Assembly (NCBI GenBank): GCA_002360295.1
Contig: DEQI01000152.1
Coordinates: 575-11,148, forward strand
Source: Planococcaceae bacterium UBA3370
GTDB lineage: Bacteria > Bacillota > Bacilli > Bacillales_A > Planococcaceae
DNA: 10,574 nucleotides
Direction: 5' to 3'
Under the pieces are notes generated by a model. The model ran no database searches. It was given only the letters and a program-made list of their open reading frames with translations, and had not been told where the DNA came from. Shown here one piece after another: positions 1 to 6,226 of the stretch (positions within the stretch are counted from its first letter, which is position 1; every line of letters begins with the position of its first letter). The translations under genes were made by a program, and so were the position numbers.

Positions 1-1113
1 AACGGTGTAGATTTAGGTACGTATAATGAAAACTATATGTATCAACAAGGTACAGCAGTTTCAAAAAGCAATTTACAAAAAGGGGATCTAGTATTTTTCA
101 AAAGTAAAACAACAGGTACAGATCCTGACCATGTAGGTATTTACATCGGTGATAATAAACTACTTCACATGGCAGACTCTAAGCAAAATATCGTTATTTC
201 TGATATGAATAGCAAACCATATTACACTGAAAATTATTATGGTGCACGTCGCGTTTTACCATCTTTATTATCTGCAAATCCTGCAACTACAGGTGATAAA
301 ATCGTAGAAAACGCCATTAAATATAAAAACAAAGTAACAATTGGCTCTACGAATAATGCTTCACAATTACGCTTTACAGCTGGTGGGTTTGTCGATTATA
401 TATATAACCTTAGTGGTGTTAAATTAAATGCAACAAATACGAATTTAAGCTCATTAATGAAGCTAGGAACTACTGTATCTAAAGCTAACTTAAAGAAAGG
501 TGATTTAGTATTCTTTAATAGCTCAACTGGGTCTTCAACTCCTTCACTTGTAGGGATTTATGCAGGTGATCACCGTGTTATTATTCCAAATTCAAGTGGT
601 GTTATGACACGTGTATTATTAGTAGATTATTATAAAGAGCATTATATTACGGCAAAACGTGTCATTACAGGAAATAGTACTGGTACTGGTTCTGATTCTA
701 GTACTGGGTCTAATTCTGGTTCTAGCACTAACACAGCGGCAGCTAATAAAATTGTCACAACTGCAACAAACTTAATGTCAAAAGCAAAATTTGGCTATGG
801 ATATAATGAAAGCACTCTTACGTTTACGAGTGGTGGCTTCTCTTATTATGTCTTTAAACAGAACGGCATTGATTTAAAGGACAAGCTTGCTAGCCGCCAA
901 GCTACAGTTGGTACAGCCGTACAAAAGGCAAATCTTCAAAAAGGTGATCTTCTGTACTTATCCAATAATAACGATCGACAAAAGATTGTAAATGTTGGTA
1001 TATACATTGGCGGTAATCAGTACATTATGATGTCGACAAACGGTGTAGTAAAAGAAAATATTAACTCTACATGGACAACTAAAAATTATGTAAAAGCACG
1101 TCGAGTTTTATAG
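1..1113 (+). CDS. NlpC/P60-like repeat protein, 5'-truncated by the window, last two repeats lacking catalytic residues
   Basis: The frame is open from base 1, so the ATG at 37 is internal and 370 residues are present. Three copies of the C-terminal half of an NlpC/P60 fold are visible, each with N-L-x-K-G-D-L followed by V-G-I-Y-x-G and ending in (A/K)RV. NlpC/P60 enzymes are Cys/His peptidases that cut cell-wall stem peptides. Copy 1 keeps the expected His (codon 130-132, DHVGIYIG) and a second His in LLHM; its Cys box would lie upstream of the window. In copy 2 the DCSGF box reads TAGGF (Cys to Ala, codon 379-381) and the His is Leu (547-549). In copy 3 it reads TSGGF (Cys to Ser, 829-831) and the His is Asn (991-993). 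A Ser/Gly/Thr-rich linker lies between copies 2 and 3. The protein is presumably exported, but its N-terminus is not visible. The dead repeats may bind wall or act as spacers. Confidence 0.85.
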   Translation, partial: NGVDLGTYNENYMYQQGTAVSKSNLQKGDLVFFKSKTTGTDPDHVGIYIGDNKLLHMADSKQNIVISDMNSKPYYTENYYGARRVLPSLLSANPATTGDKIVENAIKYKNKVTIGSTNNASQLRFTAGGFVDYIYNLSGVKLNATNTNLSSLMKLGTTVSKANLKKGDLVFFNSSTGSSTPSLVGIYAGDHRVIIPNSSGVMTRVLLVDYYKEHYITAKRVITGNSTGTGSDSSTGSNSGSSTNTAAANKIVTTATNLMSKAKFGYGYNESTLTFTSGGFSYYVFKQNGIDLKDKLASRQATVGTAVQKANLQKGDLLYLSNNNDRQKIVNVGIYIGGNQYIMMSTNGVVKENINSTWTTKNYVKARRVL

Positions 1114-1185
1114 AATGGTCTAAAATAGAGCTTTCATGCTACATGATATAGATGTCACGATAAGTTAAACTATTTCTTGGTATTC

Positions 1186-1226
1186 AAAAAACCGTGTGAG
1201 CTTGTGAATAGGCTCTCACGGTTTTT
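1186..1226. terminator. Bidirectional Rho-independent terminator
   Basis: A 14-position stem (1188-1201 with 1212-1225, one T/T mismatch) encloses a 10-base loop. It is flanked by A6 on the left and T5 on the right, so it can stop transcripts from both strands. It sits between the convergent NlpC/P60-like gene and the first Mur ligase gene. Confidence 0.9.
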
Positions 1227-1253
1227 CTCTATACTAAGTTATTATTCTGTATA

Positions 1254-2645
1254 TTATTTATTACCTGTTTTTAATTGGCGCGCGAACTCTATCATAGCTT
1301 TACTTGACATGGGGCCTTTTATTAATACCATACATTGATCGTTTAATTTTGGCTGTAGCAATTCTATTACTCCCGTAACATCTTTAAACATATGAACTTC
1401 AGCTTTAATTTTATCTCGCAACGCCTGCTTACCAATGTCCTCTGCCCTACTCCCTATCGTAATAAGGATACTTATATTTTGCTTCGCTACAAGTGATCCG
1501 ATTTCACGATGATATTTTTGTTCAAAGTTCCCTAAACGTTTAATATCTCCAAGAATAACAATTTGTTTTTTATCTTTACCTACTGAACTTAAAACTTTTA
1601 ATGCTGCTTCAATGGAGGTCGGGTTATTTGTCCATGTATCATCAATTATTGTGCTATTCCCTAATCCTTTTGAAAACTCCAAATGACGTTCCATATTTTT
1701 AAAAGATCTTAATCGCAATATCGCTTTTTGAATACTGACTCCCATTTCATTTACTGCAGCTAAAGCTGCCAATGCATTATAAACTTGGTGATCCCCATAA
1801 CCAGGAATAAAAACATTATAGCGCTCTTTATTTTTATGCAATATAAATTTCATACCGCCTGCTGAATATTGAATTTTGCTCGCTTTATAATCAGCATCCT
1901 CCTGGAAACCAAACCTAACAATTTTCCCTTTAAACTGTTGAAGTGGTATTTTTTTCGTATTTTCATCATCTGCGTTAATGATTAACGTTCCGCCTTCACG
2001 AATACCATCTATAATTTCTGATTTCGCCTTAATATACCCTTCTAAATTTTTACAACCATCTAAATGATGAACACCAATATTCGTAATGATGCCAATTGTA
2101 GGTTGATAAATCATACATTGATGAGCGATATTACCAGAGTTCCCTAGTCCTAATTCAAAAATAGCAGCCTTCGTATGATTTTCTATCCCCGTTAAATACG
2201 GAAGGGACTGTCTTGGTTCGTTAATGCTACTTATCGTTGCTTGTACTGGCCAATCTTTTGATAAAATATGCCGAATCATCTCTTTTGTAGTTGTCTTTCC
2301 ACAAGTTCCTGTTAATGCAACAACTGGAATGTTAAATAGCTCTCTATAATGTTGAACGAACATCCAAAAAGCTTGCATCACATTTTTCACGTGTAATACT
2401 GTGGTTGAGCTTCGAGCACGCTGAAGTTCTTCTTTACTTTTATCAGAAACGATGGCAATGGGAGATATTTTATTTAACTCTATCCAATCGATACGATCTC
2501 CTTTACTAATAAAAACCAGTGAATTAGGTTGAGTTAGGTCATGTCGTAAATAATTTATCGCCTGTTTCACAAAAAAGGTAGTCGGGCCGTTTATTACTTG
2601 AGCCCTAAGTATTTGTTGTAGTTCGCTTACAAGTATTGGTCGCAA
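1254..2645 (-). CDS. MurF-like Mur ligase paralog 1
   Basis: Mur ligases join an amino acid or peptide to a carboxylate through an ATP-made acyl phosphate. With the TTG start at 2645 the protein is 463 aa, normal for MurF. Seen in order: an N-terminal domain of about 105 aa; P-loop GTCGKTTT (113-120); FELG with the Mg-type Glu (163-166); TNIGVHH (188-194); AKSE with the Lys that is carbamylated in Mur enzymes (K208); GDHQVYNALAA (from 284); DDTWTNNP (335-342, MurF-like); and LGD with a downstream His (375-389). The N-terminal DSR motif that contacts the UDP-sugar substrate in MurE/MurF is absent. The upstream in-frame ATG (2663) precedes the Shine-Dalgarno GGAGGGAGGA and probably the transcription start, so TTG, 7 bases after GGAGG, is preferred. 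It closely resembles the ligase at 7063-8445. Activity as a ligase is likely; the substrate is unknown and probably not that of housekeeping MurF. Confidence 0.85.
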   Translation of the reverse strand: MRPILVSELQQILRAQVINGPTTFFVKQAINYLRHDLTQPNSLVFISKGDRIDWIELNKISPIAIVSDKSKEELQRARSSTTVLHVKNVMQAFWMFVQHYRELFNIPVVALTGTCGKTTTKEMIRHILSKDWPVQATISSINEPRQSLPYLTGIENHTKAAIFELGLGNSGNIAHQCMIYQPTIGIITNIGVHHLDGCKNLEGYIKAKSEIIDGIREGGTLIINADDENTKKIPLQQFKGKIVRFGFQEDADYKASKIQYSAGGMKFILHKNKERYNVFIPGYGDHQVYNALAALAAVNEMGVSIQKAILRLRSFKNMERHLEFSKGLGNSTIIDDTWTNNPTSIEAALKVLSSVGKDKKQIVILGDIKRLGNFEQKYHREIGSLVAKQNISILITIGSRAEDIGKQALRDKIKAEVHMFKDVTGVIELLQPKLNDQCMVLIKGPMSSKAMIEFARQLKTGNK

Positions 2646-2651
2646 GTATAT

Positions 2652-2661
2652 TCCTCCCTCC
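2652..2661 (-). promoter_or_regulatory. Shine-Dalgarno that sets a TTG start
   Basis: On the minus strand GGAGGGAGGA sits directly over the first codons of the longer reading frame, whose ATG is at 2663. A TTG follows at 2645-2643 with a 7-base spacer. This makes the ATG an accidental in-frame codon and TTG the likely start. Confidence 0.75.
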
Positions 2662-2665
2662 ATTG

Positions 2666-2694
2666 TATCGTATGCACTTTTTCTATTTGTCGTT
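2666..2694 (-). promoter_or_regulatory. Candidate sigma-K-like promoter for Mur ligase 1
   Basis: Read on the minus strand, CATACGATA (2674-2666) fits the CATANNNTA -10 consensus of sigma-K and also CATACNNT of sigma-E. AACG (2694-2691) lies 16 bases upstream and matches the short -35 (mAC). The predicted transcript begins near 2660, at the Shine-Dalgarno, giving a very short leader. Assigned by consensus only. Confidence 0.5.
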
Positions 2695-2719
2695 TGGGTT
2701 TAATGGATAAAACTAAAGA

Positions 2720-2751
2720 CGGCTAGTTGTCCCTGTGAGAACAATTAGCCG
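2720..2751. repeat. Inverted repeat, possible terminator of the His/Cys-rich gene
   Basis: Arms CGGCTAGTTGT (2720-2730) and ACAATTAGCCG (2741-2751) form an 11-bp stem with one G-T wobble and a 10-base loop. On the minus strand it is followed by a moderately T-rich run (GTCTTTAGTTTTATCC), so it may end the transcript from 3199. There is no clean T-tract. Confidence 0.5.
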
Positions 2752-2971
2752 GCAACTATTTTGAAATGATTAGAGGAGTTTTTTTGATTTCCGATTCATA
2801 ATTATTTAAAAGGTGTGAGGTAGTTTTCAACTATATATGAGCCTATTTTAAACTATTTACTATATAAATACTCTAACTGCCTAAACTACTTTTCTTTGTA
2901 CTGGTAACAAAGAAATAGCAAATACGCCTAATTCTCATTCCATCTTCAACCGACTAAATTACTTACGCCCA
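2752..2971. other. AT-rich intergenic stretch without a convincing gene
   Basis: Together with 2646-2751 this makes a gene-free interval of over 300 bases between Mur ligase 1 and the His/Cys-rich gene. A perfect 9-bp inverted repeat (TTTCTTTGT at 2891-2899, ACAAAGAAA at 2907-2915) is the only other structure seen, and it lacks a T-tract on either strand. A short ATG frame with a GAGGAG-like site near 2767 ends after about 11 codons and is not called. Confidence 0.5.
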
Positions 2972-3199
2972 CTATTCTACATCCCCAGAGTATGCATCGT
3001 GTTTATGTCTACCTCTACAGTGACAATGATGATGCGAATGGCAGTGACAGTGAGAATGGCAATGGTGATGCGAAGACCTTGGTGACATGGTAGGCATACA
3101 ATGAATATCAACTGCCTTAAAAGGACCTACATTAACACAACGTCTAGTGTGGCAACGACAAAATGAATCACAGCCACATCCGTGGTGAAAACTACACAT
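2972..3199 (-). CDS. Small His/Cys-rich protein, putative metal-binding or coat-type
   Basis: This is a 75-aa protein with 17 His and 12 Cys. The N-terminal part has a Cys cluster (CGCDSFCRCH, residues 8-17) followed by a more ordinary segment VGPFKAVDIHC (24-34). Residues 44-61 are almost only His, Cys and Ser in HC/HS alternation, and the tail is acidic. There is no signal peptide or membrane segment. The start is well supported: AGGGGGTG lies 7 bases before ATG. Such composition suits zinc/copper/nickel binding or disulfide-crosslinked coat material. I recognise no named family. It sits alone between two minus-strand genes and may be transcribed separately, since a terminator ends the upstream gene. 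Confidence 0.75.
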   Translation of the reverse strand: MCSFHHGCGCDSFCRCHTRRCVNVGPFKAVDIHCMPTMSPRSSHHHCHSHCHCHSHHHCHCRGRHKHDAYSGDVE

Positions 3200-3206
3200 T
3201 TTTTTG

Positions 3207-3215
3207 CACCCCCTT
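3207..3215 (-). promoter_or_regulatory. Shine-Dalgarno of the His/Cys-rich gene
   Basis: AGGGGGTG on the minus strand, 7 bases (CAAAAAA) before the ATG at 3199. It is a strong site and supports this small frame as a real gene. Confidence 0.7.
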
Positions 3216-3313
3216 TCGTCTTTAGATTATTCAATCTTCAAACGAATTGAAGGGCTATTAACTACGAAATGAGAGTTTATTTATCTAAATAACATAGGAT
3301 TTTGCCATAACGA

Positions 3314-3325
3314 GTACAAATGTAC
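3314..3325. repeat. Short palindrome GTACA-AA-TGTAC
   Basis: A perfect 5-bp inverted repeat with a 2-base centre, about 115 bases upstream of the His/Cys-rich start. It may be an operator half of the pair with 3337-3355, or chance. Confidence 0.35.
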
Positions 3326-3336
3326 AATATATTTGA

Positions 3337-3355
3337 ACTATGAATGTTTCATAGT
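3337..3355. repeat. Operator-like palindrome ACTATGAA-TGT-TTCATAGT
   Basis: A perfect 8-bp inverted repeat around a 3-base centre, upstream of the His/Cys-rich gene and just past the terminator of the coiled-coil gene. The size and symmetry resemble a dimeric repressor site. No T-tract follows, so it is not a terminator. Confidence 0.45.
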
Positions 3356-3374
3356 GTATTCCATTTTTATAGGC

Positions 3375-3409
3375 AAAAAAATACCACTCTCGCCTACTTG
3401 GAAAGTGGT
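3375..3409 (-). terminator. Rho-independent terminator of the coiled-coil gene
   Basis: On the minus strand, ACCACTTTC (3409-3401) pairs with GAGAGTGGT (3391-3383) with one wobble and a 9-base loop, followed by A and then T7 (3381-3375). It lies about 60 bases after the stop of the gene at 3467-4372. Confidence 0.85.
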
Positions 3410-3466
3410 TGATGATATTGAACTAAGCCTACTACACAGTGCAACCATATTCTAATACTTAATTAG

Positions 3467-4372
3467 TTATGACCCATCAAATTTACTCCACTTTTTAAAA
3501 ATATTAAATATCGAATTCGATTTTTCTTTCTTTTGCTCTGAAGATAATTGTTGCTCATTTATTTCACTTTTTTCTGTTACTTGAGTTGATCCTATGTCGT
3601 CTTTATTAGTTGAAAAATCATTAATAGAAGATTCAATTATATGTGATAATGGGCTATCTTGTTTTTCGCTACTTTCCTCAATTGCGGTTACAGCATTCCC
3701 CTCCTTTTCTATTAGATCTTCCTCTTTTTCAACGACATTTTTAAAGCGCATGGCCGGTTTCTTCTCCTTGTTTTTATAAAGAATGTTATAAATGTGATTA
3801 GGAAATGTTTCAGTTCCTCGGAAATATTGTTCATTAAAATGTTTATCTAGCAGCATGATTTCTTCGTTATTTTGTTGTAAAGGAAGTGGTTTATTTTGCG
3901 GTGTATCATTTGAGATAAACGTTTTACCAGCTATTCGCTGTAAGTCATTAAACGTGGGTATATTAGTAGGCCGATTTTCAAAATGAGCAGACTTCTTACT
4001 TTCCTCTATAGACTTTTGAGTATGAGGAATAGTTTCGCCACTTTGTCGGGCTAAACTAGTTGCTTTGCTCTGCGATAATTGATTCAGAATAGTTGATATT
4101 TCTGCATTCATATCCTCTATAGATATTTTAATACATTTAAGCTGCTTCATTACATCTATTCCATATCTATTATTTTGTTGGGTAGAATCACCATTTTCCT
4201 TTAAGATTTCACATTGTGAAACTTGTATTTTCAAGTCATCTAATTCACTTTGCATCCGTAATAATGCTTCAGTTGTATGTCCATTTTTTAAAGTAACTAA
4301 TGCAGCTTGATATGAAGCCACTTTCTGTTGCAAAGATTTTATTTTTTGTGTGTTTAACATGGAATCCTTCAT
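3467..4372 (-). CDS. Hypothetical coiled-coil protein with acidic low-complexity C-terminal half
   Basis: This 301-aa protein belongs to no family I recognise. Residues about 6-60 and 73-103 are helix-prone with heptad-like hydrophobic spacing (KIKSLQQKVASYQ). Residues 136-200 look more globular, with FNDLQRIAGKTF (141-152) and an aromatic stretch FNEQYFRGTETFPNHIYNI (179-197). Residues 211-285 are rich in Glu, Ser, Lys and Asn and probably disordered. A short amphipathic basic tail (IFNIFKKWSKF, about 288-298) ends the protein. There is no signal peptide or membrane helix. ATG at 4372 has GAAGGAGTG 9 bases upstream. The gene is monocistronic, with a terminator after it and a divergent neighbour at 4586. 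The architecture resembles scaffold-type spore morphogenetic or coat proteins, but this is only inference. Confidence 0.8.
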   Translation of the reverse strand: MKDSMLNTQKIKSLQQKVASYQAALVTLKNGHTTEALLRMQSELDDLKIQVSQCEILKENGDSTQQNNRYGIDVMKQLKCIKISIEDMNAEISTILNQLSQSKATSLARQSGETIPHTQKSIEESKKSAHFENRPTNIPTFNDLQRIAGKTFISNDTPQNKPLPLQQNNEEIMLLDKHFNEQYFRGTETFPNHIYNILYKNKEKKPAMRFKNVVEKEEDLIEKEGNAVTAIEESSEKQDSPLSHIIESSINDFSTNKDDIGSTQVTEKSEINEQQLSSEQKKEKSNSIFNIFKKWSKFDGS

Positions 4373-4396
4373 CCTATTTCACTCCTTCCAGCTCAT

Positions 4397-4438
4397 ACCT
4401 ATTTTATTTAATATTATTAAGTTATGTTCCAAATAGGT
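4397..4438. repeat. Inverted repeat around the coiled-coil gene promoter
   Basis: ACCTATTT (4397-4404) and AAATAGGT (4431-4438) are perfect 8-bp complements separated by 26 bases. They bracket the candidate -10 box at 4418-4426 in the divergent intergenic region, a layout that could serve a regulator. It may also be chance in AT-rich DNA. Confidence 0.35.
4418..4426 (-). promoter_or_regulatory. Candidate sporulation-type -10 box for the coiled-coil gene
   Basis: CATAACTTA on the minus strand fits CATANNNTA (sigma-K -10). No mAC -35 element is found at the expected 16-17-base spacing, so support is partial. Confidence 0.35.
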
Positions 4439-4537
4439 AAAATAATCAATTTTTATTAGGTAACTATACAATAAAAATATTATTTTAATTATCTTGTTTA
4501 GAACAATTTAAAAGCCTATGCACTAATGTTTGTAAGA

Positions 4538-4546
4538 CATATGATA
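4538..4546 (+). promoter_or_regulatory. Candidate sporulation-type -10 box for the Cys-rich beta protein
   Basis: CATATGATA fits CATANNNTA. It lies 39 bases before the ATG at 4586, a sensible leader length. No clear -35 element is seen at 16-17 bases. Confidence 0.4.
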
Positions 4547-4569
4547 CAAACGAAAGTAAAATTTTAAAT

Positions 4570-4576
4570 GGAGGTG
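4570..4576 (+). promoter_or_regulatory. Shine-Dalgarno that moves the start to 4586
   Basis: GGAGGTG overlaps the in-frame ATG at 4568, so that ATG cannot use it. The ATG at 4586 is 9 bases downstream and is the likely start. Confidence 0.75.
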
Positions 4577-4585
4577 TCAATTTAT

Positions 4586-5221
4586 ATGCAAGAGATTATG
4601 CAATCACAAGCACGGGAACGTATTTGTATTAATGTCGATAAAGTATTTGATTGGATAGTAAAAGAATTATCATTCGAATTTTCTAAAAACCACATTCATT
4701 TCCCATGCTTACCGGAGCACGTAAATACACACAATGCTGTTGTTACATGTAAAGTTGTACCTGATCCACATTTTCCAGTAGTTGTTTTACACCGCGAAGA
4801 TCGTCATTTTACGATTGATGGTAGATCTGTTACTCTGCAACAAATCACGCTTCAAAAGAAATTCTTAGTGACAGTATTCGTCACATTAGCAAATGGAACT
4901 GTCCTAAAAAGTGAAGAAATCCATGTTTCACGTAACGAGCAAGTGATTTTATGTGCACCTCGAGGCACTGAAATAGAAGTAACTTATACAAATTTAGATT
5001 GTTTTGTTGCTTCCACTGGAGAAATTCACAGACATGATGATAAATTATCATTCTCTGATTTACGTATTGTAGTAACAGTTTGCCAAAGCATCCAGTCTAC
5101 ATTCCCAGTAACAGTTGAATTTTTAGCTGAATACTGTGAACCACGAGATGAAATCGTAACTTCTTGTGGTACGGCAAATCGCCCAAGAAATTGCTCGGGT
5201 ATTTTCCCTAGTCATTCTTGA
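4586..5221 (+). CDS. Hypothetical Cys-rich, beta-rich protein (putative spore surface type)
   Basis: This is a 211-aa protein with nine cysteines and no signal peptide or membrane segment. After a short helical N-terminus (residues about 1-30, with INVDKVFDWIVKEL) the sequence alternates hydrophobic and polar residues typical of beta-strands (KFLVTVFVTLANG, EQVILCAPRGTEIEVTYT). A second beta segment, LSFSDLRIVVTVCQSIQSTF (about residues 155-174), follows. The C-terminal tail is Cys/Arg/Asn-rich (CGTANRPRNCSG) and looks flexible. The composition fits small disulfide-bonded coat or exosporium proteins of spore formers; I cannot name a family. The in-frame ATG at 4568 overlaps the Shine-Dalgarno and is rejected as start. 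A strong terminator follows, so the gene is transcribed alone, divergently from the coiled-coil gene. Confidence 0.8.
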   Translation: MQEIMQSQARERICINVDKVFDWIVKELSFEFSKNHIHFPCLPEHVNTHNAVVTCKVVPDPHFPVVVLHREDRHFTIDGRSVTLQQITLQKKFLVTVFVTLANGTVLKSEEIHVSRNEQVILCAPRGTEIEVTYTNLDCFVASTGEIHRHDDKLSFSDLRIVVTVCQSIQSTFPVTVEFLAEYCEPRDEIVTSCGTANRPRNCSGIFPSHS

Positions 5222-5251
5222 TAGTGCTATCTACTAAAAGAACATCATACG

Positions 5252-5285
5252 ATAAAGAGAGGGTGCCCCCTCTCTTTATTTTTTT
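5252..5285 (+). terminator. Strong Rho-independent terminator
   Basis: A perfect 12-bp stem (5252-5263 with 5268-5279) with a TGCC loop and a run of seven T (5279-5285). It separates the Cys-rich protein gene from the following operon, which must have its own promoter or depend on readthrough. Confidence 0.93.
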
Positions 5286-5330
5286 ACATATTTATACATA
5301 GTGGCCCTTCATGCCCTTGTATATTCAATT

Positions 5331-5335
5331 GGAGG
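5331..5335 (+). promoter_or_regulatory. Shine-Dalgarno that sets a TTG start
   Basis: GGAGG lies 7 bases before the TTG at 5343. The longer frame beginning with GTG at 5301 has no such site in front of it and starts just after the terminator. Confidence 0.7.
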
Positions 5336-5342
5336 CGATACA

Positions 5343-5927
5343 TTGACTCATCAAAAGGATGACATAGAGGAGATTATAAAAAGCTTAGCGCATCAAACGA
5401 AACACTATGTTGATGAAATTAAAAAGAGGATTGAGCAAATACCTATAGTAATTAACAAAACTCTAATCAGTTACTTTACTACTTCCATTAATATTTCACA
5501 TCCTATTGAACAAGAAAGCCTATGCTTAGGCTCCTATCATATTCGAAATACAGGCAATCAGCTTATTACAAACCCATCTATTTGTATTAAACTTCCTGAA
5601 GGTTCCCCTTTTTCATTTTCAGGGAAATATGTATATGGACAAATGAAGCCAAATAGCAATGATACAATTATTTGGGAACGGATAAATGATACTAAAAATA
5701 AAAGTGAGTTTTGGCTAAAACCTATTGAACAAATATCAATAATGCCCAATGACACGATTTCTTTTTCAAACTTCCAAATTTCATGGCCTAATCATCCATC
5801 TTATAGTGGCATCATTTCAGGGATTACGTATTGTGATGAAATACCTGAAGGAATTGAAGTTGTTAACCCGATTAGTCTTAGTGGAATGAATAATTCGTTA
5901 GGAGATGAGCATGGATATAACGAATGA
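5343..5927 (+). CDS. Hypothetical beta-rich protein, first gene of a three-gene operon
   Basis: This is a 194-aa protein beginning at TTG. Residues about 3-45 form a charged helix (DDIEEIIKSLAHQTKHYVDEI). The remainder is beta-rich with Gly/Asn/Pro turns, including YHIRNTGNQLITNPSICIKL and MKPNSNDTIIWERI, reminiscent of an immunoglobulin-like or DUF11-type sandwich; that comparison is by appearance only. It has three cysteines and no signal peptide or membrane segment. Its 3' end overlaps the next gene by 17 bases, implying translational coupling. The function is unknown. It may be a structural partner of the helical and coiled-coil proteins encoded behind it. Confidence 0.78.
   Translation: MTHQKDDIEEIIKSLAHQTKHYVDEIKKRIEQIPIVINKTLISYFTTSINISHPIEQESLCLGSYHIRNTGNQLITNPSICIKLPEGSPFSFSGKYVYGQMKPNSNDTIIWERINDTKNKSEFWLKPIEQISIMPNDTISFSNFQISWPNHPSYSGIISGITYCDEIPEGIEVVNPISLSGMNNSLGDEHGYNE
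5901..5904 (+). promoter_or_regulatory. Shine-Dalgarno for the 100-aa gene
   Basis: GGAG inside the end of the preceding gene touches the ATG at 5905 directly. It has a 6-base spacer to the ATG at 5911, so the latter is the likely start. Confidence 0.6.
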
Positions 5928-6213
5928 AAAAGAGCTAGAATTGTTGATGAAACGTCTATTACATGATTATTTAAATGAGCACCTTGCCCAGCTAAAAGAA
6001 TCAAACAGGGAGTCTAATAATAGTTTTGTTTTCCTTGAAAAAAGCACATTAAATAGACTGATTAATTATATATTATCGGGCACGACAAATAAGAAACAAC
6101 AAAGCTTAGGAGAATTAGATGAGTCGCAAGTTCGATTACAACTTCAACAATTAATGAATCAAAATAAAGAAGAATATGAAGAAATACTAGCCATGCTAAA
6201 AAATCTTACATGA
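5911..6213 (+). CDS. Small hypothetical helical protein, middle gene of the operon
   Basis: This 100-aa protein is almost entirely helix-prone and charged. Residues 5-30 form an amphipathic helix (KELELLMKRLLHDYL). A central helix contains FLEKSTLNRLINYIL, and a Glu/Gln/Leu-rich C-terminal helix (QVRLQLQQLMNQNKEEYEEI) could pair as a coiled coil. It has no Cys, Trp, signal peptide or membrane segment. It overlaps the upstream gene by 17 bases and is followed after 13 bases by the long coiled-coil gene, so the three products are probably made together and may form one complex. Not recognised as a named family. Confidence 0.72.
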   Translation: MDITNEKELELLMKRLLHDYLNEHLAQLKESNRESNNSFVFLEKSTLNRLINYILSGTTNKKQQSLGELDESQVRLQLQQLMNQNKEEYEEILAMLKNLT

Positions 6214-6226
6214 AAGGAGATTTTTT

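Noticed and set aside
2891..2915. 9-bp inverted repeat as the terminator of the His/Cys-rich gene
   Set aside because: Neither strand has a T-tract after it; the hairpin at 2720-2751 is a somewhat better candidate.
2972..3199. His/Cys-rich protein as a graspetide (ATP-grasp crosslinked RiPP) precursor
   Set aside because: The ATP-grasp enzyme here resembles L-amino-acid ligases rather than graspetide ligases, it is over 5 kb away, and the small protein lacks the Thr/Ser/Lys plus Asp/Glu core expected of such precursors.
3594..3779. 61-aa plus-strand frame inside the coiled-coil gene
   Set aside because: It is antisense to a better-supported gene with its own Shine-Dalgarno and terminator, and its Ser/Phe-rich content is the reverse-complement shadow of Glu/Lys codons.
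5558..6004. Two minus-strand frames (65 and 67 aa) across the first operon gene
   Set aside because: They lie opposite the plus-strand operon, have no convincing Shine-Dalgarno, and have shadow-like composition.
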